64,000 nucleotides of DNA, from assembly GCA_021770655.1 (NCBI GenBank), contig JAETQO010000017.1, positions 1 to 64,000 on the forward strand. The letters are read 5' to 3'. Origin of the DNA: Ruminococcus sp. Its GTDB lineage: Bacteria; Bacillota; Clostridia; Oscillospirales; Ruminococcaceae. Positions 35,847 through 44,011 of this stretch are shown here, piece after piece; the first letter of the stretch is position 1, and the number at the start of each line of letters is the position of its first letter. Position numbers and translations under genes: made by a program. The notes under the pieces are model-generated. The model was not told where the DNA came from and ran no database searches. It was given only the letters and a program-made list of their open reading frames with translations.

Positions 35847-36628
35847 AACGCCACCGCCATTCCACTGCCCTCCGGTCTGGCAATATGTAAAATATAGTCG
35901 CTGTTGCGCCGGTATTCCGATAATGCCGAAACAGCCGAGCTTTCAGCCTGATAAACTGTGTTGTTCTCTTGGCTTAAATGTCCTAGCACAAATTTGCAGG
36001 TACCGGATCGCATAAGCTTTTTCAACTGCTCACCGCAGTCGGAATTGGACAGATGACCGTGATCTGAGGCTATTCGTTTTTTCAGGTCGACAGGGTAAGA
36101 ACCGTTTTTCAGCATAGCTTCATCGTAGTTGGATTCAAGCAGAACCAGATCGGCTCCGCTGAGATTATCCGCAACTTTATCGGTCACAACGCCCAAGTCG
36201 GTGCAAACGCAGACGACTTTTCCGTCCGGAGCCACGACCCTGTAGCCGCAGCTTGCGGGAGTATCGTGAAATGTTTCAAAAGCTTTTACCGAAAAATTCC
36301 CGGCATATATCTCTTTGCCGTCAACCTCTTCGGTTTTGCAAGTAGAGGACACCTTGTCGCCGGAGCATAAAATGTCAAGATTTGTCCGCTGTGCGTAAAC
36401 CGGGATATTGTATTTTTTAGTGAACACCTTCAGCCCCGCAATGTGGTCTGAATGGGTATGGGTAACAAAAATGCCATGGATAGCTTCAGGTTCTATCTCG
36501 TTCAGCCGAAGAGCTTCACACAGTCTTTTGCAGGATACGCCTGCGTCTATAAGAATACCGCCTTTGCGGCTTCCGATAAATGAACTGTTGCCCTTGCTTG
36601 ACGAAAACAGAGGATAAATTCGTGCCAT
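35843..36628 (-). CDS. MBL-fold metallo-hydrolase (YycJ/WalJ-like)
   Basis: The 261-residue protein has the metallo-beta-lactamase fold with THTHSDHIAGL near residue 57 as metal-binding motif and CTDLGVV near 145. The opening YPLFSSSKGNSSFIG and the length place it with YycJ/WalJ-type exonuclease-like proteins. Their proposed role is in DNA repair or wall regulation; no WalRK genes are here. The ATG at 36628, after AAAGGAAATC, is preferred to a start at 36682. It begins one base after the HAD gene stop codon and overlaps rlmH by four bases. Confidence 0.88.
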   Translation of the reverse strand: MARIYPLFSSSKGNSSFIGSRKGGILIDAGVSCKRLCEALRLNEIEPEAIHGIFVTHTHSDHIAGLKVFTKKYNIPVYAQRTNLDILCSGDKVSSTCKTEEVDGKEIYAGNFSVKAFETFHDTPASCGYRVVAPDGKVVCVCTDLGVVTDKVADNLSGADLVLLESNYDEAMLKNGSYPVDLKKRIASDHGHLSNSDCGEQLKKLMRSGTCKFVLGHLSQENNTVYQAESSAVSALSEYRRNSDYILHIARPEGSGMAVAF

Positions 36629-36629
36629 A

Positions 36630-37457
36630 TCAGATTTCCTTTCCGAAAATTTTTTGTAGATATTTTGCGACGCCGTCTTCATTGTTGGATAAAACGATAA
36701 CGTCCGCCGAGTCTAAAAGCTGTTGCCTTGCATTTGATACTGCGCATTTTGTTTCAGCCTCTTCCAGCATAGGCAGGTCGTTCAGATTGTCTCCGAATGC
36801 TGTGATACTTTCAAATCCGTATTTTTGCCTTAGATATTTTACTCCCTGCTTTTTTGAAGCTTTTGAAGAAAAGACTTCAAGATACCACAGGTCGTCGGAG
36901 TAAATATCATCATAAAATGTTATTTCAAGCTGAGGATTATCTGAAAACTTTTCGTAAAGAGGCTTGAGTTTTTCTTTGCTGTTTATAAATGTAAAATAGA
37001 TCACACTTGCCGTGACCGATGAAAAATCCTCAGTCTGAGTGAAAGATTTATAATACTTTTCACGCCGCTCATTGTAAAAGCTTTTCATAGCGTCGGAGGA
37101 AAGCTTTTCAAAGTAGGTGTTCATTTCGTTGTTTTGTATGGTGTACATAAAGCAATCCAAATCAATATTTTTTGCGGCAGTTTGTATTTCTTTTACGAGC
37201 TTTCCGGAGAGCGAATTTACCGCTTCGTATTTTTGAGCTGCCGGATCGTAAATAAGCACGCCGTTCATAAGGATTATAGGCAGTCTTAAATCAAGTCCGC
37301 TGAGTATCTTTCCGGCAGAAGCCAGAGTTCTGGCAGTAGCAATTGTGAAATTCAATCCTTCTGCGATAAGACTGTTGATAGTGTCTTTGGTGTATTCGGA
37401 AACTTCTGCATTTTTATTAATCAGAGTTCCGTCTAAATCAGAAATATAAAGTTCCAT
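36630..37457 (-). CDS. Cof-type HAD family hydrolase
   Basis: The 275-residue protein is a HAD phosphatase of the Cof class, which act on sugar phosphates, nucleotides or flavin precursors. The first motif ISDLDGTLI lies at residues 5-13 with both catalytic Asp, motif II is seen in ATARTL near 45, and motif IV is GDNLNDLPML near 225. The ATG at 37457, after GGAGACC, gives a normal Cof length; an open frame extends 104 codons further upstream without a matching domain. It heads a three-gene operon with the metallo-hydrolase and rlmH. Confidence 0.88.
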   Translation of the reverse strand: MELYISDLDGTLINKNAEVSEYTKDTINSLIAEGLNFTIATARTLASAGKILSGLDLRLPIILMNGVLIYDPAAQKYEAVNSLSGKLVKEIQTAAKNIDLDCFMYTIQNNEMNTYFEKLSSDAMKSFYNERREKYYKSFTQTEDFSSVTASVIYFTFINSKEKLKPLYEKFSDNPQLEITFYDDIYSDDLWYLEVFSSKASKKQGVKYLRQKYGFESITAFGDNLNDLPMLEEAETKCAVSNARQQLLDSADVIVLSNNEDGVAKYLQKIFGKEI

Positions 37458-37489
37458 ATCAGGTCTCCGTAATATACAAAAAATAGCAA

Positions 37490-37517
37490 TTGTATTTTTA
37501 TAGAGTAGTGTTATAAT
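37490..37517 (+). promoter_or_regulatory. promoter of the rubredoxin gene
   Basis: TTGTAT (37490-37495) and TATAAT (37512-37517) are 16 bases apart and 43 bases before the GTG start. Confidence 0.65.
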
Positions 37518-37559
37518 AAAAATACGGTGTAAACCGAATAACGAAAGGAGAGATTTGCA

Positions 37560-37718
37560 GTGAAATATGTTTGTGACGTTTGCGGATATATTTATGATCC
37601 GGAGATTGGCGAACCCGATTCCGGCGTAGTTGCCGGAACAGAATGGAACGATGTTCCCGATGATTTCGTTTGTCCGCTCTGCGGAGTAGGTAAGGATCAG
37701 TTTTCTCCTGCCGAATAA
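37560..37718 (+). CDS. rubredoxin
   Basis: The 52-residue electron carrier binds one iron by four cysteines. The two pairs are clear: [10 protein letters not shown] at residues 5-14 and [11 protein letters not shown] at 38-48, with the usual acidic middle (EWNDVPDDF). The start is a GTG at 37560 after AAAGGAGAG. In anaerobes rubredoxin passes electrons to oxygen- or peroxide-reducing enzymes; the partner is not in this window. It is a single-gene transcript with its own promoter and two tandem terminators. Confidence 0.95.
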   Translation: MKYVCDVCGYIYDPEIGEPDSGVVAGTEWNDVPDDFVCPLCGVGKDQFSPAE

Positions 37719-37725
37719 TTCTTTA

Positions 37726-37789
37726 AAAAGCCAACAGCAACGCCTGTTGGCTTTTTTAGTCAACAGCAACGCCTGTTGGCTTTTTTAGT
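37726..37789 (+). terminator. tandemly duplicated terminator after rubredoxin
   Basis: A 29-base unit, CAACAGCAACGCCTGTTG followed by GCTTTTTTAGT, occurs twice without a gap at 37732-37760 and 37761-37789. Each unit forms a CAACAG/CTGTTG hairpin and six T residues. Confidence 0.9.
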
Positions 37790-37842
37790 CAACAATGTCT
37801 GCCGATTTTATGATAACATCGGCATCATGCATTTAATCATTC

Positions 37843-37870
37843 AAAAACGGCGGCAAATATTATGCCGCCG
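37843..37870 (-). terminator. terminator of murA
   Basis: CGGCGGCA and TGCCGCCG pair around a seven-base loop, followed on the minus strand by TTTTTGA, 16 bases after the murA stop codon. Confidence 0.88.
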
Positions 37871-37885
37871 CAGTATTTTCATATA

Positions 37886-39172
37886 TCAGCCGCTAAGCTC
37901 CATTTCACTGGCCTCGGGCTTGTAAACGCGCTGAATATCTGCACCAAGTCCTCTTAGCTTTTCGTCAATTTTTTCATATCCTCTTTCAATGTAAAAGATA
38001 TTGTCTACTTCTGTAGTACCCTCGGCGGCAAGTCCGGCAATTATCATAGCCGCTCCCGCTCTGAGGTCGGTAGCGATAACCGGAGCGCCTTTTAGCTTAT
38101 CAACGCCCTGAATAACCGCGACCTTTCCGTCAACGGATACATCTGCGCCCATTTTTCTAAGCTCCGCCACATACCTGAATCTGTTGTCAAAAATATCGTC
38201 TGTCACAATGCTGGTGCCCTCGGCAATAGTAAGCAGTGTTGAAAACTGCGGCTGCATATCCGTAGGAAAACCGGGGTGCGGCATTGTTTTTAGGGAAGTT
38301 TTCATAAGCGGTCCGTCTACCCAGACGTGAACGCTTTCATCGTTTTCCTCCACATTTACGCCGACCTTACGAAGTTTAGCCGTAATTGATTCAAGGTGCT
38401 TAGGAATAACGTTGGCTATAACTACATCGCCTTTGGTTGCCGCCGCCGCCACCATATATGTTCCCGCTTCTATCTGATCGGGAATGGTCGCATAGGTAAC
38501 GCCTTTAAGATAATCAACTCCGCGGATCTTGATAACGTCCGTACCGGCGCCTCTTATGTCCGCTCCCATAGAGTTGAGGAAGTTTGCCAGATCTACGATA
38601 TGCGGCTCTTTTGCGGCGTTTTCAATGATAGTCAACCCCTTCGCTTTTACGGAAGCGAAAATTGCGTTCATTGTTGCGCCCACAGTCACAAAATCAAAAT
38701 AGATCTGATTACCGATAAGTTCATCGGCGGTAATGTGATTTGCACCGTTAATGATCTCGTCATTTGCGCCCAAGGCTTTGAAAGCCTTCAGATGCTGGTC
38801 TATGGGTCTGTCGCCTAGATCGCATCCGCCCGGCATAGGAACGAACGCTTCGTGAAATCTTCCCAAAAGAGTGCCTAGGAAATAGCAGGAAGCCCTCATT
38901 GTTCTTGCAAGCTCATAAGGAACCTCGGGCTTTGTAATACCCTTTGTATCAAAATAAATGGTGTTTTTATCTAATAATTTAACTTCTGCACCCATTTCGC
39001 GGAGGATCTTCATGCATTTAGTAATATCGCTTATTTCCGGAACATTTTCCAGAACGCAAGGCTCGTCGCACAAAATCGTAGCGGCTACCAGAGCGACAGC
39101 GGCATTTTTTGCACCGCTTATCTGCACGGTTCCGTGAAGCGGCATACCTCCATGTATAACAAACTTCTCCAA
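37886..39172 (-). CDS. murA: UDP-N-acetylglucosamine 1-carboxyvinyltransferase
   Basis: MurA adds enolpyruvate from PEP to UDP-GlcNAc, the first committed step of peptidoglycan synthesis, and is the fosfomycin target. The 428-residue protein has GTVQISGAKNAAVALVAA near the N-terminus, the active Cys in PMPGGCDLGDRPIDQH near residue 120, and RAGAAMIIAGLAAEG near 385. The start is taken as the TTG at 39172 behind AAGGAGTG; an in-frame GTG at 39220 lacks a site. The Cys at the catalytic position implies fosfomycin sensitivity. TATAAT is present on the minus strand at 39228-39233 with a poor -35. Confidence 0.93.
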   Translation of the reverse strand: MEKFVIHGGMPLHGTVQISGAKNAAVALVAATILCDEPCVLENVPEISDITKCMKILREMGAEVKLLDKNTIYFDTKGITKPEVPYELARTMRASCYFLGTLLGRFHEAFVPMPGGCDLGDRPIDQHLKAFKALGANDEIINGANHITADELIGNQIYFDFVTVGATMNAIFASVKAKGLTIIENAAKEPHIVDLANFLNSMGADIRGAGTDVIKIRGVDYLKGVTYATIPDQIEAGTYMVAAAATKGDVVIANVIPKHLESITAKLRKVGVNVEENDESVHVWVDGPLMKTSLKTMPHPGFPTDMQPQFSTLLTIAEGTSIVTDDIFDNRFRYVAELRKMGADVSVDGKVAVIQGVDKLKGAPVIATDLRAGAAMIIAGLAAEGTTEVDNIFYIERGYEKIDEKLRGLGADIQRVYKPEASEMELSG

Positions 39173-39233
39173 GTTTACACACTCCTTAACGAGATTGACG
39201 GCTTTTCTTTCTGCCGACACTCAGATTATTATA

Positions 39234-39586
39234 CCACAACGCGAAGTAAAATAAAAGTAAACTGAAAAAATTTCAACGATTTAGTTAAAAACATTTAACA
39301 CACAAAAAACTTAATCGTTAAAGCTGCTGATAAAAAGCTGGCTGTGGCAATATATTTTGAGAACATACGTTCATACACTCTTAACAATAATTTATTTAAC
39401 TCTTATATTTTAACACAACTATTCTGAAAAATCAATAGTTTAGGCTAATATTTTATGAATATTTCGACAATTTCTACGTTTTTTTTACCAATGATTACAC
39501 ACGAGTTACAAGTGTACAAGAAAATGTACTTCGCTGTAACTGTAATGTAATATTTGAGTACAGAAAATTTCTCAGTTTGTTTATTC
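39234..39586. other. AT-rich divergent spacer without a gene
   Basis: The stretch between murA and the NusG-II gene holds no gene, repeat or RNA that I can recognise. The sequence is rich in A and T, with short self-complementary runs such as GTTACAAGTGTACAAG, and only ends at the promoter at 39587. Confidence 0.5.
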
Positions 39587-39615
39587 TTGACGTTATATAG
39601 CGATTGTGATATACT
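39587..39615 (+). promoter_or_regulatory. promoter of the NusG-II/Gx pair
   Basis: TTGACG (39587-39592) and TATACT (39610-39615) are 17 bases apart, 31 bases before the TTG start codon. Confidence 0.8.
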
Positions 39616-39646
39616 GTTTTTAGCTGTATTGAACGGAGGTATGATC

Positions 39647-40018
39647 TTGAAAGCTAAGAAAAATCTTATATGGGCAGTAATCCTTGCGGCAGTTTGTCTG
39701 ATATGCGCCGCTGTAATTCTGTACGGACGGCTCGGCGGGGAGAATCCGAAAGCTGAGATCTATCTCGGAAACGAACTGATAAAAACTGTAGACAACCTTT
39801 CACCGGATGAGGAATATTCGTTCCGCATTGACTGCAAAGACGGCTATAATATTGTGACCGTCGGCGGTGGGAAAATATGGGTATCCGAATCGGATTGCGC
39901 AAATCGGACCTGTGTTAATGCCGGAAAAATTTCCGGCGGAGGACAGACGATAATATGCGCTCCGCACAAGCTGGTAATAAGGATAACAAGCGACAGTCAA
40001 ACTGATGCAGTCGTCTGA
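39647..40018 (+). CDS. NusG domain II-containing membrane protein
   Basis: The 123-residue protein has one N-terminal membrane helix (about 5-28) and an extracytoplasmic NusG-II-like beta domain, with EIYLGNELIKTV near residue 45 and the closing C-A-N-R-T-C-V-N-A-G-K-I plus IICAPHKLVIRI. The CxxxxC pair is conserved in this family. It is commonly found beside Gx-transporter and ApbE-like genes, as here with the next gene, which suggests a part in a membrane redox or quinone-related system. The TTG at 39647 follows GGAGG by seven bases; an ATG six bases earlier is too close to it. Confidence 0.83.
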   Translation: MKAKKNLIWAVILAAVCLICAAVILYGRLGGENPKAEIYLGNELIKTVDNLSPDEEYSFRIDCKDGYNIVTVGGGKIWVSESDCANRTCVNAGKISGGGQTIICAPHKLVIRITSDSQTDAVV

Positions 40019-40046
40019 GGAAATTTGTTGAATTGGGAGGGACGTT

Positions 40047-40559
40047 ATGAAAATATCTGCAAAGAAAATTGCGCTGATAGGCGTTTTTACGGCTTTGTCC
40101 CTGATAATTTTCATAGTTGAGGCTCAGTTTCCGACTTCCGGCATCGGCGGAATAAAGTTGGGACTTGCGAATGTTGCAACTATGGTGGCAATGCTTTTTA
40201 TCGGCAGACGTGAAGCGGGAATTGTCCTGTATCTTCGGATAATACTTGCGGCGGCATTTTACGGCACTTTTGTAAGCTTTCTATTTTCGCTGGTCGGAGG
40301 TACTTTTGCATATCTTGTGATGTGCCTGCTGATGTGCCGTTTCGACAAAAAGCAGATTTGGGTGGTTTCCGCTTTCGGAGGAGTTTTCCACAACGTCGGA
40401 CAGCTTATCGCCGCAGGATTTATTTCAGGCACGTCTATGGTTATAACGCTGTTTCCGTATCTTCTGATAAGCGGAATCGTTACCGGAGTTTTGACGGGAC
40501 TGATAACTCAAAGACTTTGGTTTTCTTCGCTCAGAAAATACAGTCTAAGAAAAGAATAG
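40047..40559 (+). CDS. Gx transporter family protein (heptaprenyl diphosphate synthase component I-like)
   Basis: The 170-residue membrane protein has five to six hydrophobic segments and the family features GIKLGLANVATMVAML near residue 38 and FGGVFHNVGQLIAAGF near 112. The family was first named after component I of heptaprenyl diphosphate synthase but resembles ECF-type substrate-binding components, so uptake of a small molecule is more likely. It starts 28 bases after the NusG-II gene, an association seen in other Clostridia. A GGGAGG site precedes the ATG. Confidence 0.83.
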   Translation: MKISAKKIALIGVFTALSLIIFIVEAQFPTSGIGGIKLGLANVATMVAMLFIGRREAGIVLYLRIILAAAFYGTFVSFLFSLVGGTFAYLVMCLLMCRFDKKQIWVVSAFGGVFHNVGQLIAAGFISGTSMVITLFPYLLISGIVTGVLTGLITQRLWFSSLRKYSLRKE

Positions 40560-40722
40560 GCAATGGTGCGGTTTTTCATGCGGAGCGTCAGCGCCGCAGG
40601 GAGGATCGTTTGTTTTTGCACGATCCGGTCCGATTGTCAGTTTAGCCAAAAAGCGTTGTAGTTTGACTTTGGATTTCTACGTCCGAGACTTGTGACAAAC
40701 AGGTGAAATGTTGGCGATTTGC

Positions 40723-40751
40723 TTGCATTTAAGAGAAAAATGTGGTATAAT
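40723..40751 (+). promoter_or_regulatory. promoter of the ruvC operon
   Basis: TTGCAT (40723-40728) and TATAAT (40746-40751) are 17 bases apart. No LexA box is recognisable between it and ruvC. Confidence 0.75.
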
Positions 40752-40813
40752 TAATTGTTATTATAGGGTAGTGTTGCTATTGAATTTTGACTGTGGATTT
40801 CGGAGGCGGTAAG

Positions 40814-41317
40814 GTGAGGATACTTGGAATAGATCCGGGTTATGCTATTGTGGGCTACGGTGTGCTGGATTACAGCGGCGGACGCTTTTCGATAGTTGGC
40901 TTCGGGGCGATCACCACCTCTGCGGACATGGATTTCAACAGACGGCTGAAGGTCATTTACGACGATATGACTGAAATTATTGAAACCTACAAGCCTGATG
41001 AAATGGGCATTGAAAAGCTGTTTTTCAATACTAACGAGAAAACTGCTATCGATGTGGCACAGGCAAGGGGAGTAACACTTTTGCCTGCTATAATGCGAAA
41101 CATACCTATTTACGAATACACTCCTTTGCAGGTGAAATGTTCAATTGTTGGCTACGGCAGGGCGGAAAAGAAACAGGTACAGGAGATGACAAAGACCATG
41201 CTTCATCTTAAAGCCGTTCCGAAGCCCGATGATACCGCCGACGCTGTGGCGATAGCTATAACGCACGGACTGTCGGTGAATACGAGGAAAATTGTGGGTG
41301 AATATGACAGCTTATGA
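40814..41317 (+). CDS. ruvC: Holliday junction resolvase
   Basis: RuvC cuts Holliday junctions as a dimer, guided by RuvAB. The 167-residue protein has the RNase H-like start ILGIDPGYAIVGYG with the first catalytic Asp at 7, MGIEKLFFNTNEKTA with Glu near 67, and the late acidic pair in PDDTADAVAIA near 140. The start is GTG at 40814 behind GGAGGCGG. It is separated from ruvA by one small gene, and ruvB follows, so the complete RuvABC machine is in one unit. Confidence 0.94.
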   Translation: MRILGIDPGYAIVGYGVLDYSGGRFSIVGFGAITTSADMDFNRRLKVIYDDMTEIIETYKPDEMGIEKLFFNTNEKTAIDVAQARGVTLLPAIMRNIPIYEYTPLQVKCSIVGYGRAEKKQVQEMTKTMLHLKAVPKPDDTADAVAIAITHGLSVNTRKIVGEYDSL

Positions 41318-41367
41318 GTGTTCTCAATTCAGCGAAAGTTAAATCGTAATTCAAAAGGGAAAGTCAT

Positions 41368-41721
41368 ATGGATAAATGCAATGAAAAAATGAATGTTGAA
41401 AATACGGATACAATTGACAGCCTTGCTTACGAAAAAGACTCATTTACGTTGATATTGCTTTTGTCGGACGGAATGGACTGGACGGATAAAAACAGGCACT
41501 TACTGCTTTTGCGTGAAAAGCTGAATTCTTATATCCGATATATCGATACAAAGCAATATACAGAAAAATATTCCGATGTAAGAAAAATAGAGGTGCGTGT
41601 CAGCTTTTTGTTCAAAGAACCTGATGAGTGCTGTTATCTACTGGAAAGAGCAGGTTTGGTGCTTAAAAATATTTTTGAGAATACAGAGCTTAAAATCGAA
41701 CATGGTACAAATGATTCATGA
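41368..41721 (+). CDS. DUF6572-like hypothetical protein
   Basis: The 117-residue acidic protein resembles the DUF6572 family: DSFTLILLLSDGMDWTDKNRHLLLLREKLNSYI spans residues 24-56 with the conserved D-x-x-D-W and LLLLREK parts. It has no signal peptide or membrane segment. The family is common as a small accessory gene and its function is unknown. It lies inside the ruvC-ruvA interval on the same strand, with AAAGGGAAAG before the ATG. Whether it joins in recombination is not known. Confidence 0.7.
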   Translation: MDKCNEKMNVENTDTIDSLAYEKDSFTLILLLSDGMDWTDKNRHLLLLREKLNSYIRYIDTKQYTEKYSDVRKIEVRVSFLFKEPDECCYLLERAGLVLKNIFENTELKIEHGTNDS

Positions 41722-41785
41722 TATATCTGATTCTGATTTGTATTATGAAAATAAACCTTAAAAAATTCTTTTGGGAGAATTATTT

Positions 41786-42385
41786 ATGATATATTGTTTA
41801 ACGGGAAAGCTTATACATACGGAAGCGAATTTAGCGGTGATTGAATGTGCGGGAGTGGGATATGCCTGCAAAACTACCTTTTCAACTTTGCAGAAAATCT
41901 CAGGAAAGGAAACGGTGACTCTTTATACTCATCTTGCAGTAAAGGAGGACGATGTTTCGCTTTTCGGCTTTGCAACGCAGGAAGAACTTAAAAGTTTCAG
42001 ACTGCTTATTTCCGTTTCGGGAGTAGGACCGAAAGCCGGGCTTGCTGTTTTGTCGAGCTGTACGCCTTCGCAGTTTGCGCTGGCTGTTGCTACGGGAGAT
42101 TCCAAAGCGTTCACCAGAATAAAGGGCATAGGCGCAAAGACTGCGCAGAGAATAGTGCTTGAGCTTAAGGACAAGGTCGCAAAGGAAAACACTATTTCCG
42201 TAAGAGGAAACGGCGGTGCGGAATTTACATCGGTTCAGGGCGGCGCAGTGGAAGAGGCTGTTACGGCTCTTGTGGTGCTTGGCTATTCCGAATCGGAGGC
42301 GCTGTCGGTCATCTCCAAGCTTGACCCTGATCTGAGCGTTGAGGAGCTTATCAAAAAAGCGCTTATCGGGCTGGCTAAATTTTAG
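41786..42385 (+). CDS. ruvA: Holliday junction branch migration protein RuvA
   Basis: RuvA binds the four-way junction as a tetramer and loads the RuvB motor. The 199-residue protein has the OB-fold N-terminus (about 1-63), two helix-hairpin-helix motifs, with SVSGVGPKAGLAVL near 72 and KGIGAKTAQRIVLELK near 110, and the C-terminal RuvB-contact domain (about 150-199; EAVTALVVLGYSESEA). The ATG at 41786 is preferred to one at 41771 because GGGAGAA lies between them. Confidence 0.94.
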   Translation: MIYCLTGKLIHTEANLAVIECAGVGYACKTTFSTLQKISGKETVTLYTHLAVKEDDVSLFGFATQEELKSFRLLISVSGVGPKAGLAVLSSCTPSQFALAVATGDSKAFTRIKGIGAKTAQRIVLELKDKVAKENTISVRGNGGAEFTSVQGGAVEEAVTALVVLGYSESEALSVISKLDPDLSVEELIKKALIGLAKF

Positions 42386-42448
42386 GCTCGGAACCATTGC
42401 GGTATTGTACAGCCTTTGTATGAATAAAAATGAAAGGAGAGTTCCGTA

Positions 42449-43486
42449 ATGATTGAAAAGGGAGAGTTCGACATTGACAGGATCGTTACCCCCAAGGAAA
42501 CCGTTTCGGAAACTACGGACGATTTTGAAGTAAGTCTTAGACCTAAAACTCTTGACGAATACATCGGTCAGGAAAAGGTCAAGGAGAATCTGAAAATATA
42601 TATCCAGGCGGCTAAGAACAGAGGCGACAGTCTTGACCACGTTCTGCTGTACGGCCCTCCGGGACTGGGAAAGACTACGCTTTCCACAATTATCGCTCAT
42701 GAAATGGGAGTTAATATAAGAACAACTTCGGGACCGGCTATTGAAAAGCCGGGAGATCTGGCGGCTTTGCTTACAAACCTTGAAAAGGGCGACGTTCTGT
42801 TTATTGACGAGATACACCGTCTTTCAAGACAGGTCGAGGAGGTGCTTTATCCTGCGCTGGAGGACTATGCGCTGGATATTATTATGGGAAAAGGTCCTGC
42901 GGCGCGCTCCATAAGGATAGAGCTTAACAAGTTTACTCTTATCGGTGCAACGACCAGAGCGGGACAGCTTTCCGCTCCGCTGAGAGATCGTTTCGGCGTT
43001 ATACAGCGTCTGGATCTGTATGATACCGAACAGCTTACGGATATTGTAAAACGTTCGGCTATAATTCTTGGTGTTGCCTGCGACGACGAGGGCGCAGTGG
43101 AGATAGCAAAGCGCTCCAGAGGAACGCCGAGAATCGCCAACAGATTTCTTAAAAGGGTACGGGATTTTGCCGAAGTAATGGGCAACGGCAGGATAACCGC
43201 CGACATTGCGAAAATTGCTCTTAACAGAATGGACGTTGACAAGCTCGGTCTTGACGCTATGGATAAAAGACTGCTTATGATGATAATAAAGGGTTACGGC
43301 GGAGGGCCTGTGGGACTTGAAACTCTTGCGGCGGCTATCGGAGAAGAGTCGGTCACCATTGAAGACGTTTGCGAGCCCTATCTTATGCAGTTGGGCTTTC
43401 TGTCCAAAACTCCGAGGGGACGTGTGGCGACTCAGCTTGCTTACGACCACTTGGGAATACTCAAAGACGGACAGACTCATTTGTAA
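42449..43486 (+). CDS. ruvB: Holliday junction branch migration helicase RuvB
   Basis: RuvB is the AAA+ motor that pumps DNA through the RuvA-bound junction. The 345-residue protein has the opening [19 protein letters not shown], Walker [11 protein letters not shown] near residue 70, Walker [10 protein letters not shown] near 115, sensor 1 IGATTRAG near 163 and the winged-helix end with [24 protein letters not shown] precedes the ATG. It follows ruvA by 63 bases. Confidence 0.96.
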   Translation: MIEKGEFDIDRIVTPKETVSETTDDFEVSLRPKTLDEYIGQEKVKENLKIYIQAAKNRGDSLDHVLLYGPPGLGKTTLSTIIAHEMGVNIRTTSGPAIEKPGDLAALLTNLEKGDVLFIDEIHRLSRQVEEVLYPALEDYALDIIMGKGPAARSIRIELNKFTLIGATTRAGQLSAPLRDRFGVIQRLDLYDTEQLTDIVKRSAIILGVACDDEGAVEIAKRSRGTPRIANRFLKRVRDFAEVMGNGRITADIAKIALNRMDVDKLGLDAMDKRLLMMIIKGYGGGPVGLETLAAAIGEESVTIEDVCEPYLMQLGFLSKTPRGRVATQLAYDHLGILKDGQTHL

Positions 43487-43506
43487 ATCAGAGATCGGGT
43501 TTGAAT

Positions 43507-43983
43507 ATGGAATATGAGATAAGAAAAAAGACTGCGGATCTTGCTGAAGATTTTGCCTGTGTTATATACACTGCTTGGGGAGAAACATACAAAGGTCTTA
43601 TACCAGACAGCATACTTGACGGACGTTCTATGGATCGCTGGGCGCAAAGGGCAAAAGAAAATCCCGAAAACAAGTATATTGCCTTTTCAAAAGGAAACGC
43701 TGTGGGGGTTGTCGGATTTTTGCCGCAGGCAAGAGATTTTGTTACCGATAAGGAAAGCGGCGAAATAGTCGCTTTATATGTTTTGAAAGAATATCAAAAA
43801 CAGGGTATAGGCAGGGCGCTAATGAATACTGCCTTAAAAGATATTTCATCAGAAAGGGTCACACTTTTCGTTTTAAAAGGCAATGAAAACGCTTTGGAAT
43901 TTTATAAGCATATGGGATTTGAATTGACCGGAAAAGAACTTTTTGATAACGGTTTGACAGAACTTGAAATGATAAAAAGATAA
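43507..43983 (+). CDS. GNAT family N-acetyltransferase
   Basis: The 158-residue protein has the GNAT acetyl-CoA loop in LYVLKEYQKQGIGRALMNTAL near residues 92-112 and the C-terminal LEFYKHMGFELTGKE. N-terminal text YTAWGETYKGLIPD resembles the common acetyltransferases that follow it with IPD and a Trp-rich strand. The substrate is unknown. It starts 20 bases after ruvB with only a weak ribosome site, so translation may be coupled. An open frame extends upstream into ruvB but carries no GNAT sequence. Confidence 0.83.
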   Translation: MEYEIRKKTADLAEDFACVIYTAWGETYKGLIPDSILDGRSMDRWAQRAKENPENKYIAFSKGNAVGVVGFLPQARDFVTDKESGEIVALYVLKEYQKQGIGRALMNTALKDISSERVTLFVLKGNENALEFYKHMGFELTGKELFDNGLTELEMIKR

Positions 43984-44011
43984 TTACATAACTTGAAAGA
44001 AGGATTTTATT

